The notes beneath the pieces are model-generated. The model did no database searches. It worked only from the letters and a program-made list of their open reading frames with translations, and was not told the origin of the DNA. Of a stretch of DNA of 64,000 nucleotides, positions 27,142 through 34,614 are shown piece after piece (within the stretch, counting starts at the first letter, position 1; each line of letters begins with the position of its first letter). The DNA is taken from NCBI GenBank assembly GCA_903861005.1, contig CAIOSP010000009.1, forward strand, positions 122,692 to 186,691, in the 5' to 3' direction. The stretch comes from an uncultured Pseudomonadota bacterium. GTDB lineage: Bacteria; Myxococcota_A; UBA796; GCA-2862545. The position numbers were made by a program, and so were the translations under genes.

Positions 27142-27606
27142 TTAAAGCCCGATGATCTGGACCAGATCGCCGCGCGCGCTCGACACGATCGGCACGCCAG
27201 ACCCGTAGATCGTCAGCTCGGCGCGCAGGGATCCGTCGTCCCACACCTCGAACCGACCGCCGGCGAACACGCCCGCGGTCAGATCATAGTGCAGCCTGTC
27301 TCCGACCGGATCGCCTCGGGTGCCGTCGATCGCTGTCTCCTCTGCGGAGACCTCGGTGAGGGCGACCGCCTTCCCATGCTCCGACAGCCAGATTGACCAG
27401 TCGGCGTCTGCGTCGGTCGGCGTGTAGTCGGCCTCGTCCAGCGCGTCGGTCGGCGCATCGACGCCGCCCTCTGGCGCAGTCCAGACGCGGTCCACGGTGA
27501 AAATCCAGGTGCCGTCGCCAAAGTTGGTCGGGAGGCCCGTGTCCTGGCACGCGCCGAGCGCGAGGCACGCCGCAGCGTAGACCGTCCGGAGGATGCGTTG
27601 ATTCAT
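27142..27606 (-). CDS. Small hypothetical lipoprotein
   Basis: 154 aa. Lipoprotein signal MNQRILRTVYAAACLALGAC (Cys20) and an Asp/Thr/Pro-rich linker (DAPTDALDEADYTPTDADADW) inside a beta-rich domain (GTWIFTVDRVW at the start; GGRFEVWDDGSLRAELTIYG near the end). It resembles many delta-proteobacterial surface lipoproteins; no family is recognised. It is divergent from the S74-chaperone lipoprotein across 122 bases. Confidence 0.7.
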   Translation of the reverse strand: MNQRILRTVYAAACLALGACQDTGLPTNFGDGTWIFTVDRVWTAPEGGVDAPTDALDEADYTPTDADADWSIWLSEHGKAVALTEVSAEETAIDGTRGDPVGDRLHYDLTAGVFAGGRFEVWDDGSLRAELTIYGSGVPIVSSARGDLVQIIGL

Positions 27607-27673
27607 GTCGACTCCCTTCCCTGCCCAACTCCAGCGTAGCCTAGCCCGGATCAGGCTGCGAATGCCTAGAAAG

Positions 27674-27701
27674 TTGGAGTGGTCGGGGCGTGCCCTATGC
27701 T
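27674..27701 (+). promoter_or_regulatory. Putative sigma-70-type promoter of S74 lipoprotein
   Basis: TTGGAG (27674-27679), 16 bases, TATGCT (27696-27701), 27 bases before the ATG of the S74-chaperone lipoprotein, in a divergent intergenic region. Match is partial (3/6 and 4/6). Confidence 0.35.
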
Positions 27702-27728
27702 AGGTTCAGTGAGCCCCTGGAGGCTGCC

Positions 27729-28406
27729 ATGTTTCGCTCGCTCAGGTTGACGCTGGTGTTTGTGGGTGCCTGCGGGGTCGAGAACGTGTCGGACCCCATC
27801 GGACCTGATCCCACCACGCGGGCCGGCTCCTTCGACGCGCCGGAGGCCAACGCGGGCAACGCCGATCGTCGCTTCGCCACCCTCTGGCAGACGTGCGGGG
27901 ATCCCGTCTGTCGAGGGTGGATCGCCAAGGGCCTGCCTCGCTGCGGGCCGCACGTCGCGGGCGGTCGCTGCTTCGCGCGCATGGTGGGCCAGGAGTGCGA
28001 CCCGGTCGACGCCTGCAACACCACGCTGATGTGTGACTTCGCCAACCCCATCGGGTCGGGCGCGTGCCCGATCTCCCGCGCGGCGTTCAAGCGCGACATC
28101 ACGTATCTGAGCCTCTCCCAGGCGGACGCCCTCTACGGCGACCTCCGCGACGTGAAGCTCGCCAAGTGGATCTACAAGGACGACGTCACGGGCGCCCCGC
28201 ACACGGGCTTCATCATCGACGACATGGTGTCGGGCTCCCCCGCCGTCACGCGGGACGGCGACCACGTCGATCTCTACGGCTACACGTCGATGACGGTGGC
28301 CGCGGTCCAGGCGCAGGCGCGCCGCATTGACGCGCTCGAGAAGGAGATCGCCGAGCTCAAGGCGCTGGTAAAGGCCCAGGCGTCGCACGACGCCCCTGCG
28401 CACTAA
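27729..28406 (+). CDS. Lipoprotein with peptidase S74 chaperone domain
   Basis: 225 aa from an ATG at 27729 with GGAGG 5 bases upstream. Lipoprotein signal MFRSLRLTLVFVGAC, then a Cys-rich segment of about 85 residues (seven Cys, e.g. TCGDPVCRGW, CDPVDACNTTLMC), then an intramolecular-chaperone (endosialidase/S74) domain: FKRDITYLSLSQADALYGDLRDVKLAKWIYKDD in pieces, HTGFIIDDMV, YGYTSMTVAAVQAQARRI, ending in a coiled coil (IDALEKEIAELKALVKAQ). S74 domains fold and trim phage tail spikes and other trimeric fibres; here there is no visible beta-helical fibre ahead of it. Convergent with the beta-helix gene 14 bases away. Confidence 0.78.
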   Translation: MFRSLRLTLVFVGACGVENVSDPIGPDPTTRAGSFDAPEANAGNADRRFATLWQTCGDPVCRGWIAKGLPRCGPHVAGGRCFARMVGQECDPVDACNTTLMCDFANPIGSGACPISRAAFKRDITYLSLSQADALYGDLRDVKLAKWIYKDDVTGAPHTGFIIDDMVSGSPAVTRDGDHVDLYGYTSMTVAAVQAQARRIDALEKEIAELKALVKAQASHDAPAH

Positions 28407-28419
28407 ACCCGGGCGACGC

Positions 28420-29445
28420 CTACCTGAGCTTTGCGCTCGCCTGGAACGCCGCAGGGTCGATCGGTCCGGAGCGCAGCGCATCACGCAGACCCGCCACCGC
28501 CTGGGTCAGCGCGTCGTCGCTCAGCGTGACTGAGGCCGCGCCCGCGGGCATCTCCCCACCCTTGCGCCATGCGACCCACACCGACGACGCCTCGTAGGGC
28601 GGCGCCGTCGCGCCCGACCGCTCCAGCACCTGTTCGGGACCGTCTGCGACCACCGTGACGCTGCGCAGCACCAGCTGCGCCCACGGCGCCTCGGCGCGCA
28701 CCAGCCGCGTGCCTGGGCGGAGCACGACGACGCTGTCCTCGAGCGTGAGCTGCTGGGCCGCGGCGAGCGAGATCAGCGTCGGAAACTCCGCGTCGGCGAA
28801 CACCGCGCGCACCAGGTCGACGCGGGCGAACATGGACGCGGGCTGCGCCGCCAGCGTCACCATCGGCACGGGGCGTCGCGCGCTGCCACCGACGAACGCG
28901 CAGTCCGTCAGGGTCGCCGTCGCTGCGGCGGAGCTGGCCTCCAGCAGCAGCACGCCGCCGGTCGCTGGACCTGCCTTGGCGCCGACCACCTGATCGAGGA
29001 ACGCGAGCCGCGCGAGGTTGGTCCGACCGGGCGTCCGCACCTTGAGCGCGTAGGTCGTCGGCGCCGAGTCGAACACCAGATCGGCGACCGTCACGCTGGC
29101 GGCCTCCAGGTCCAGCGCGAGCGACGCCACGCGCGCCCGCCCCTCGCCATGCACGACGAGCGTGACGGGGTGCTTGGCGTTCGGATCCTGCTTGAGCTGA
29201 AGCGACCGCCCGGCGTAGTCGCCCGCGGCGATCGACACGTCCAGGCGCGCGTCGCCTGGAGCGTCGCCCCACGCCAGGGTGGCCATCGCGGCGGTGGCGG
29301 CGGCAAAGTCTGCCGGGCTGTGGATGGTGAGGTGCACGGGATCTCCGAGGGTTGGAGGCGACGCATGCACGTCCCCTCCGACAGGTGCCGCAGCACAGGT
29401 GGACGCGGCGAGCCAGAGCAAAGTGCAGAGGTGTCGCATGGTCAT
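28420..29445 (-). CDS. Secreted beta-helix-like protein
   Basis: 341 aa. Signal peptide MTMRHLCTLLWLAASTCAAA. The body repeats short hydrophobic strands with spacing typical of a right-handed parallel beta-helix (VASLALDLEAASVTVADLVFDS, ATLTDCAFVGG, LVRAVFADAE, LTLEDSVVVLRPG, LVLRSVTVVADG), as in pectate-lyase-like folds. No catalytic residues can be named. Its ATG overlaps the stop of the DUF4157-calpain gene (ATGA), so the two are translationally coupled and probably work together. Confidence 0.72.
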   Translation of the reverse strand: MTMRHLCTLLWLAASTCAAAPVGGDVHASPPTLGDPVHLTIHSPADFAAATAAMATLAWGDAPGDARLDVSIAAGDYAGRSLQLKQDPNAKHPVTLVVHGEGRARVASLALDLEAASVTVADLVFDSAPTTYALKVRTPGRTNLARLAFLDQVVGAKAGPATGGVLLLEASSAAATATLTDCAFVGGSARRPVPMVTLAAQPASMFARVDLVRAVFADAEFPTLISLAAAQQLTLEDSVVVLRPGTRLVRAEAPWAQLVLRSVTVVADGPEQVLERSGATAPPYEASSVWVAWRKGGEMPAGAASVTLSDDALTQAVAGLRDALRSGPIDPAAFQASAKLR

Positions 29446-31685
29446 GGTCCGGCCGGCGCGGGTGTGTTGCGGACGAGCGCGACCTGCTGGAGCGCGAAGT
29501 CTCGGAGGTACTGGTCCAGCGACAGGGTGAACAGGCCGTCGTTGGGGTTCGCGTCGCGGGCGGACGTGGGCACGTTTGGCTCGTTGGTGTGGTGCGGGTT
29601 GCGCATCCGCACCGTCGACGCCGCCGGGTCAATGTTCGCGGCCTCTGCGGCCAGGGTGGCCTGGGTGAGCGTGAGCGCGTTCCCGTCGATCCCGACGAAG
29701 CTGGCGCCCAACACCGGGTAGGCGTGATCGGCGTAGGTGTTGCGCCGGCCAGGGCTGTGGTCGGTGCCCAAGCTCTTGATGGTGTTGAGCAGCTCGTAGA
29801 GCTCGTGGTAGCGCGGCAGCGCGCTGGGGCTCGACAGCATCGGCCACGCTGTCGGGCGGGCGTGCGCCTCAGCGTCGCGCGCGAGGCTCGACAGCGCAGC
29901 GGCCTCGACCGGTCCTCCAGCGGGCGCGCCGGTGTAGTCGTCGCAGCGGGTGCCGAGCGCGACCAGCGCGTTGCGCAGCGTCGGGTAGCGCCGACTGTCG
30001 CGGTCGCCGACGACAAAGTCGATGAGCTGCCGCAGGCGCGCCACGGCGCTGCCCTGGTCCAGGTCGACCGACAGCATGAACGTCTGGTCCGCGGGCACCC
30101 CCTCCCCCGCGAGGCGGAGCAGGTTGGCGATCGCCCCCTGGTTGGCGAGCACCGGGTTGGTGTTGGGCGTGTAGTTGATGTCCTCCTGCCCGTGCGACAC
30201 CACGTTCGCGCCGTAGAACACCGGGTAGGCCTGATCCTCCCAGCCGCCGTCGATGTTCTGGTAGCCAGACGTCGTCGAGCCCGCGCCGCCTGGCTCGGAG
30301 CCCTCGCGCGGGGACGGGCCGCCGCCGTATTGCCCGAACGCCTCGGTGAACTGCGCGTAGAGCTTCTCGATCATCGGCGCCCACAGCGCGACCTCGTACT
30401 TGTCGCGCCGCACCACATACAGGTCCGATCCACGCACGAAGCCGTACCACAGGCTGCCGGAGGGCTCGTCGGCGCGGCGCAGTCCGGCCCCGACCAGCTC
30501 GTAGGTGGCGGTGGGATCGGCGGGGTCCTGGTAGTGCAGGAGCGTGTTGGCCGTGGTCATGGTCGCGGCGACCCAGCGCCCGGGCGGCGTGCTGTTGTCG
30601 AAGTGGTGGAAGGTCGCCGAGACCGTAGTCGGGGTGAAGGTCATCATCGACGGGATCTTGTTCGGATCGCGGGACACGACGTTGGAGAGCGCGGCCATCA
30701 GCCAGCAGTCGCCGATCCCGCCCTGGCTCAAGTCGTCGAGCTGCGGCGCGCCGCCGATGTACATCGACGTGGGGTCCGGGATGGGGCGCACGTTCGGGGC
30801 CTGAGTGGATCCGAACTTCTGCGTGATGGAGAGGGTGTCGGCCGTGGACACCGGTTCCCGGTTCACGACGGTGAACAGCTCCTCCTCCGCAGGTGTATCG
30901 CCCACACCCAAGTCAAGCGGGTGCTCGCGGTCGTGCTCGACCGTGATGTTCATCACGGTCGACTCGCCGGGCGCGACGCTCGCGCTCGGACGGACGGCGC
31001 CGGGCGTGCTGGAGAAGGTGTCGCCGAAGTCGGCCTCGCGCTGCACGCCCCCCATCGTCGGCGTGGGTGCGTAGGCCCGAGGATCAGCCTCAAGGCTGAT
31101 CACCCCAGCACCCGGCGCCTCGGTCACGGTCGACGTCCGCCCCGCGACCACGTCGGCAGCCGCGCGATCGGCCTCCACCTCAGAGGCATCACCCGGACGG
31201 CTGACGGTCGACGACGCATGCACGCCGCCTGTGCCACCACCCGAGCTGCGCTGCTGCGCCACATGGGCGATCTCGTGCGCGACCGTCGTTCGGGCCGGGG
31301 ACGCATCGGCGAAGGCCACCGAGCGCCCGTCTGTCGCGGCCCGCGCCCCCATCGCCCCGAGCGGGCCCCGCTGCCCCACGTGCGCCGAGACGTCGGACAG
31401 GTCGACACCGAACGCCACGCCCATCTCGGCCGCGTACGGCAGCGACCCGCCGCCGCCATCGGTCGCCGCCGCGAACAGGTCCCCCGGCGACGCCCCGCCG
31501 GGCGGCGGCTCTCCTGCCAGACCACCCTCTCCGACGCCGGCGAGCACGCTGGCCGCGGAGGGCACGGACGGCGGCGCGAGGCGCGCCTGGGCGCGACTAT
31601 TCCCAGGTGATCCCCGGGTCTTGGATGCGCTGTCGGAGGACTCCGGCGTCGAACCACGCGCCGGGGCCTGGAGGTGTGTGCCCAT
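29442..31685 (-). CDS. DUF4157 (eCIS-core) plus calpain-like cysteine protease
   Basis: 747 aa from the ATG at 31685. Residues about 80-146 form a DUF4157 domain: LPYAAEMGVAFGVDLSDVSAHVG, then AFADASPARTTVAHEIAHVAQQR with a metallopeptidase-like HEIAH (137-141). This domain is typical of proteins tied to extracellular contractile injection systems. Residues about 300-740 form a calpain (C2) protease with all key residues: Gln321 and Cys327 in QGGIGDCW, ALWAPMIEKLYAQF (calpain WPALLEKAYAK-like), His654 in DHAYPV, Asn696 in RMRNPHH. The Cys-His gap is far longer than in classical calpain, implying an insertion. No signal peptide. It is coupled to the beta-helix gene. The reading frame looks coding upstream of the ATG, so the N-terminus may be longer. 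Confidence 0.88.
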   Translation of the reverse strand: MGTHLQAPARGSTPESSDSASKTRGSPGNSRAQARLAPPSVPSAASVLAGVGEGGLAGEPPPGGASPGDLFAAATDGGGGSLPYAAEMGVAFGVDLSDVSAHVGQRGPLGAMGARAATDGRSVAFADASPARTTVAHEIAHVAQQRSSGGGTGGVHASSTVSRPGDASEVEADRAAADVVAGRTSTVTEAPGAGVISLEADPRAYAPTPTMGGVQREADFGDTFSSTPGAVRPSASVAPGESTVMNITVEHDREHPLDLGVGDTPAEEELFTVVNREPVSTADTLSITQKFGSTQAPNVRPIPDPTSMYIGGAPQLDDLSQGGIGDCWLMAALSNVVSRDPNKIPSMMTFTPTTVSATFHHFDNSTPPGRWVAATMTTANTLLHYQDPADPTATYELVGAGLRRADEPSGSLWYGFVRGSDLYVVRRDKYEVALWAPMIEKLYAQFTEAFGQYGGGPSPREGSEPGGAGSTTSGYQNIDGGWEDQAYPVFYGANVVSHGQEDINYTPNTNPVLANQGAIANLLRLAGEGVPADQTFMLSVDLDQGSAVARLRQLIDFVVGDRDSRRYPTLRNALVALGTRCDDYTGAPAGGPVEAAALSSLARDAEAHARPTAWPMLSSPSALPRYHELYELLNTIKSLGTDHSPGRRNTYADHAYPVLGASFVGIDGNALTLTQATLAAEAANIDPAASTVRMRNPHHTNEPNVPTSARDANPNDGLFTLSLDQYLRDFALQQVALVRNTPAPAGP

Positions 31686-32117
31686 CGAGCCGCCTGTCGA
31701 CCCGTAGCCGAATTGGTCGCGGGCGTCGCGCAGGAGCCCGTGGAGCCGGGGGGTCGGCTTGTAGCGCGAGTTCGACCCTCTGCGGGCCGATCCGCGCTAC
31801 CACTCGTAGCGAAGAACAGGCCCACGCCTTGCGCATCCGTTGGACGCCTCGCCGTCACGGCGGCATGCAGCCCGGATCCGTCGGCGCTCGCGCCGGGGGT
31901 CGGATCTTCGTCGGCGGCGCGCCTCTCCACGTCTGCGTTCGACACCGTCGTGGACACGAAAGTCGCCGGGCCCGTCGGCTGTGAGCGGACTGGCGGCTGC
32001 GACTCATCCTCGACCGGCGACCTGCCCATGGGGGCCGCGTTCGCCGCGCTCGCCTGGATGCGGCCGGTCGGACGCGCGGGGACGCCCAGCCGCCCCCCCT
32101 GCGCGTGAGCGACGCGC
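31686..32117 (-). other. Stretch before DUF4157 gene; probable frameshifted N-terminus
   Basis: 432 bases without an assigned gene. Read on the minus strand, the calpain gene frame stays open and coding-like back to TAG at 31799 (YKPTPRLHGLLRDARDQFGYGSTGG, GC-rich third positions) but has no ATG, GTG or TTG before 31685. Further upstream a different minus frame, from an ATG at 32029, looks coding for about 75 codons (VEDESQPPVRSQPTGP, TFVSTTVSNADVERRAADED, SADGSGLHAAVTARRPTDA) until about 31800. A single indel near 31795-31805 would join them into one N-terminal extension of about 110 residues. The remaining 88 bases up to the GT-C stop show nothing clear. Confidence 0.45.
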
Positions 32118-33497
32118 CTAGGGACCGCACCGCCACGCCCGCCACCCAGGCCGGTCCACCACCCTCGCGCACCCGGCCATCGCCGCGTCGTCCACCCAGG
32201 GCGTGAGCGTCACGACGTCGGCCGCACGTGTTGGACCGAGCGTGTCCAGGCCTCGCCAGGTCGCGTCACCGTCCGAGTAGCAGCCGGTCACCACCACGCA
32301 GGCGCCCACGTCGCGCGCCAGGGTCTGGCTGGTCCCGGTCCGCTCGAACCACAGCGCGCCCGCGACAAACGCCGGGTGCACGACGAGCGCCGTGTCGCCC
32401 GGCCACCACGCGCTGAGCTCGCGGAGCCCGTCCTGCCGAACGCCTTGCTCGCGCATCACCCCCACCTCGGCGGGCAGCTGGGCGAACAGGCCAAACCCAA
32501 GCGCGGACAGGATGAGCGCGTGCGCCCAGGCAGGCAGTCGCGACGATGCCGTGCTCAGCACCAGCGCCAGCGGCACCCACCAGAGCGTCGCCGCATCGCT
32601 TCGAACGAAGTGCACCTGCTCGCCCAAGGCGACCGCCGCGGCCACGGCCAGCGCGCCCAGCCACGCGCGGCGCCCTGTCGCGGACAGCCACGGCCAGGTC
32701 AGGCCGCACGCGACGCACACACCGAGCAGCAGGCAGCCCTCGATCACCGACGGCGAGTCCACCCCCCACGCGGCGATCAAGCTGCCCGCGTGCGGCTCCG
32801 GGTGCAGCCCGCCCGAGAGCACGTCGAGCGTGGGGCCGATCCAGCCCCCGGTCTGCGGCTCCCGACGCCCGCGGCCGAGGAATAGCGGCACGACCAGCGG
32901 CGTCCACGCCAGCGCGCCCGCGATCAGCCGCGTGCGCAGGCGCGTCCCCTCGCCCGTCATCAGCCAGACCGCGGCAACCGGGAACAGCAGGTAGTGCCAC
33001 CACGGGAGCAGCAGGATCGCCGCGAGCGTCAGGCGCGGCCGCGGGGTGGGCTGCGCCGAGAGCCACAGCGTCACCGCCAGCGTCAGCGCGCCCGCGGCGT
33101 AGGCGCGGTCGAGCGCGCTGTCGCGGATGCAGGTCGGGCCGAGCGCGAGGAGCAAGGTGCCGGCGAGCGCCGACAGCCGACCGCCCACGCGTCGCGCGGC
33201 GTCCCCGACGGCGACCATCCCCAGCACGCCGGCGACGAACGCCACGCCGCGGCCCACGTCGATCGCGGTGCGGTCGGACGACCAGGGCACGCCCAGCCAA
33301 CGCCAGAGCGGCGGGTTCACGCCGGACTCCGGATCGAAGAAGGCAGCCCCCCACCGACGAACCAGCACGTTGCCGATCTCGTCGGTGGTGACGCCGTGGG
33401 TGAGCGCGTCCATCCGCAACGCGACGCCGCCCAACAGGATCAGCGCCCACGCCGCCGCGAAGGCTAGGTCGGCCCGACGCGTCGCGGCGTCGCTCAC
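32118..33497 (-). CDS. GT-C (PMT/ArnT-like) membrane glycosyltransferase
   Basis: 459 aa from a GTG at 33497 overlapping the upstream stop (GTGA). About ten membrane segments (LAFAAAWALILLGGVALRM, GVAFVAGVLGMVAVGDA, LSALAGTLLLALGPTC and others). After the first helix comes TTDEIGNVLVRRWG, with the acidic pair typical of lipid-phosphate-sugar GT-C enzymes, and NPPLWRWLG. A soluble C-terminal part faces the periplasm. It probably transfers a sugar from a polyprenyl donor to an envelope acceptor; the substrate is unknown. It is the last clear member of the bamA-skp-fabZ-like series. Confidence 0.72.
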   Translation of the reverse strand: MSDAATRRADLAFAAAWALILLGGVALRMDALTHGVTTDEIGNVLVRRWGAAFFDPESGVNPPLWRWLGVPWSSDRTAIDVGRGVAFVAGVLGMVAVGDAARRVGGRLSALAGTLLLALGPTCIRDSALDRAYAAGALTLAVTLWLSAQPTPRPRLTLAAILLLPWWHYLLFPVAAVWLMTGEGTRLRTRLIAGALAWTPLVVPLFLGRGRREPQTGGWIGPTLDVLSGGLHPEPHAGSLIAAWGVDSPSVIEGCLLLGVCVACGLTWPWLSATGRRAWLGALAVAAAVALGEQVHFVRSDAATLWWVPLALVLSTASSRLPAWAHALILSALGFGLFAQLPAEVGVMREQGVRQDGLRELSAWWPGDTALVVHPAFVAGALWFERTGTSQTLARDVGACVVVTGCYSDGDATWRGLDTLGPTRAADVVTLTPWVDDAAMAGCARVVDRPGWRAWRCGP

Positions 33498-33958
33498 GCG
33501 CCCGCCGGGTGCCGTCCGAGGCGGGTCGCCAGCAGCTCCCCGTCCGCGACCCGGCGCACGCCCTCGGTCACCACCACCCGAAAGCGCCACAGCCGACGGG
33601 CCTCGGTGACCTCCACGCGCACGTCCAGGCGAGCGCCCGGACGCACGGGCGAGCGGAAGCGCAGGGCCTCAGCGCCGACCAGGACCGGGAGCCCGTCGGC
33701 GTCGGGCATCGTCAGCCACGCAAGCGAGCAGGCCTGCGCCATGGTCTCCAACAGCAGCGCGCCGGGCATGACCGGCGCGCCCGGGAAGTGGGCGTCGGTC
33801 CAGAAGGTACGCTCCGGGACTTTATAGCGGGCCCACACGCGCGCGCCCGGCACCACCTCCGGCGCGTCGTCGATCAGGACGAACGGGTCAGCCTGAGGGA
33901 GCAGCGCGCGCACAGCGGGGCCGTCGAGCGAGATGGGCTCTTGGGCCTGGTCTCGCAC
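33494..33958 (-). CDS. FabZ-like hotdog dehydratase
   Basis: 154 aa, GTG start at 33958. Hotdog fold of the (3R)-hydroxyacyl-ACP dehydratase type: LPQADPFVLIDDAPEVVPG, THE catalytic-His strand HFPGAPVMPGALLLETMAQACSL in two parts, with His of HFPG and Glu of LLETMAQ present. In many bacteria fabZ follows bamA-skp with lpxD and lpxA; here the lpx genes are absent and a GT-C gene follows. It may be true FabZ or a specialised acyl dehydratase. Seven bases separate it from skp. Confidence 0.82.
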   Translation of the reverse strand: MRDQAQEPISLDGPAVRALLPQADPFVLIDDAPEVVPGARVWARYKVPERTFWTDAHFPGAPVMPGALLLETMAQACSLAWLTMPDADGLPVLVGAEALRFRSPVRPGARLDVRVEVTEARRLWRFRVVVTEGVRRVADGELLATRLGRHPAGA

Positions 33959-33965
33959 GGCGGGC

Positions 33966-34475
33966 CTAGTGGGCCTTGTCGAGCTCGGCGATCACGTCGT
34001 GCGTCAGATCGAGCACGTCGGGGCCGACGTAGACCGTGGCCTCCTTCTGGAGCATCACCGAGCAGGCCTTGCGGGCGGCCACGGTGGGCGCCACGCGGAG
34101 GAGCTTGTCCTGCATGCCCTGCAGGAGCTGCGCGTAGGTGGCCTGCATCTCCTCTTCGGACTGCGAGACCATGGCCTGGAACGAGCGCTGCTTCTCGGTG
34201 AGCACACGCTCCTGGTCCGCGCGCGCAGACTCCGACAAGATCATCTTGCGCGCCTCGTAGTCGGTCAGCTGCTTCTCGAGGTCAGCCTGCAAGCGCTCGA
34301 TCTCGGCCTGCTTGCCCGTGTACATGGACTCGAGCTTGGCCTGGGCGGCCTTGCCTTCGCCGGTCTCATTCATCGCCTCTTCGGCGTCGATGATGCAGAT
34401 CTTGGTTTCGGCGAGCGCGGGCTCGGCGACGAAGAGCATGCCGAACGCAAACGCGGGGAGGATGGAGCGGATCAA
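33966..34475 (-). CDS. OmpH/Skp-family periplasmic chaperone
   Basis: 169 aa. Signal peptide LIRSILPAFAFGMLFVAEPALA, then a small beta core and a long coiled-coil arm (AAQAKLESMYTGKQAEIERLQADLEKQL and on to QSEEEMQATYAQLL), the jellyfish-tentacle layout of Skp. It keeps unfolded outer-membrane proteins soluble for BamA. Start is a TTG at 34475, with AGGAGG just upstream. It follows bamA after a 136-base gap that holds a strong hairpin. Confidence 0.87.
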   Translation of the reverse strand: MIRSILPAFAFGMLFVAEPALAETKICIIDAEEAMNETGEGKAAQAKLESMYTGKQAEIERLQADLEKQLTDYEARKMILSESARADQERVLTEKQRSFQAMVSQSEEEMQATYAQLLQGMQDKLLRVAPTVAARKACSVMLQKEATVYVGPDVLDLTHDVIAELDKAH

Positions 34476-34569
34476 GTTGCCTCCTGGAACCAGGGCAGCG
34501 GGAGTGTGAAGGCGGGCCTTCTAGCGTCACGGCCGGGACCCGGCCATTCAGGGACAGAACCCTTGACCC

Positions 34570-34600
34570 CCCCTGACCCGTCCAAGGCGCGGGTCAGGGG
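34570..34600 (-). terminator. Perfect 11-bp hairpin between bamA and skp
   Basis: CCCCTGACCCG, 9-base loop, CGGGTCAGGGG: perfect 11-bp stem, 12 bases after the bamA stop. No T run follows on the minus strand. It could be a partial terminator or an mRNA-stabilising element that sets the bamA/skp ratio. Confidence 0.5.
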
Positions 34601-34614
34601 CTAGTCAGGGGCTA
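34593..34614. repeat. 11-bp tandem direct repeat at bamA stop
   Basis: Two adjacent copies of GTCAGGGGCTA (34593-34603 and 34604-34614); the second carries the bamA TAG stop (minus strand). The first copy shares bases with the adjacent hairpin arm, suggesting a slippage duplication. Confidence 0.85.

Noticed and set aside
29442-33958. A complete eCIS or toxin-delivery locus around the DUF4157 gene
   Set aside because: No sheath, tube, baseplate, spike or AAA+ gene of such a system is present; neighbours are envelope and beta-helix genes.
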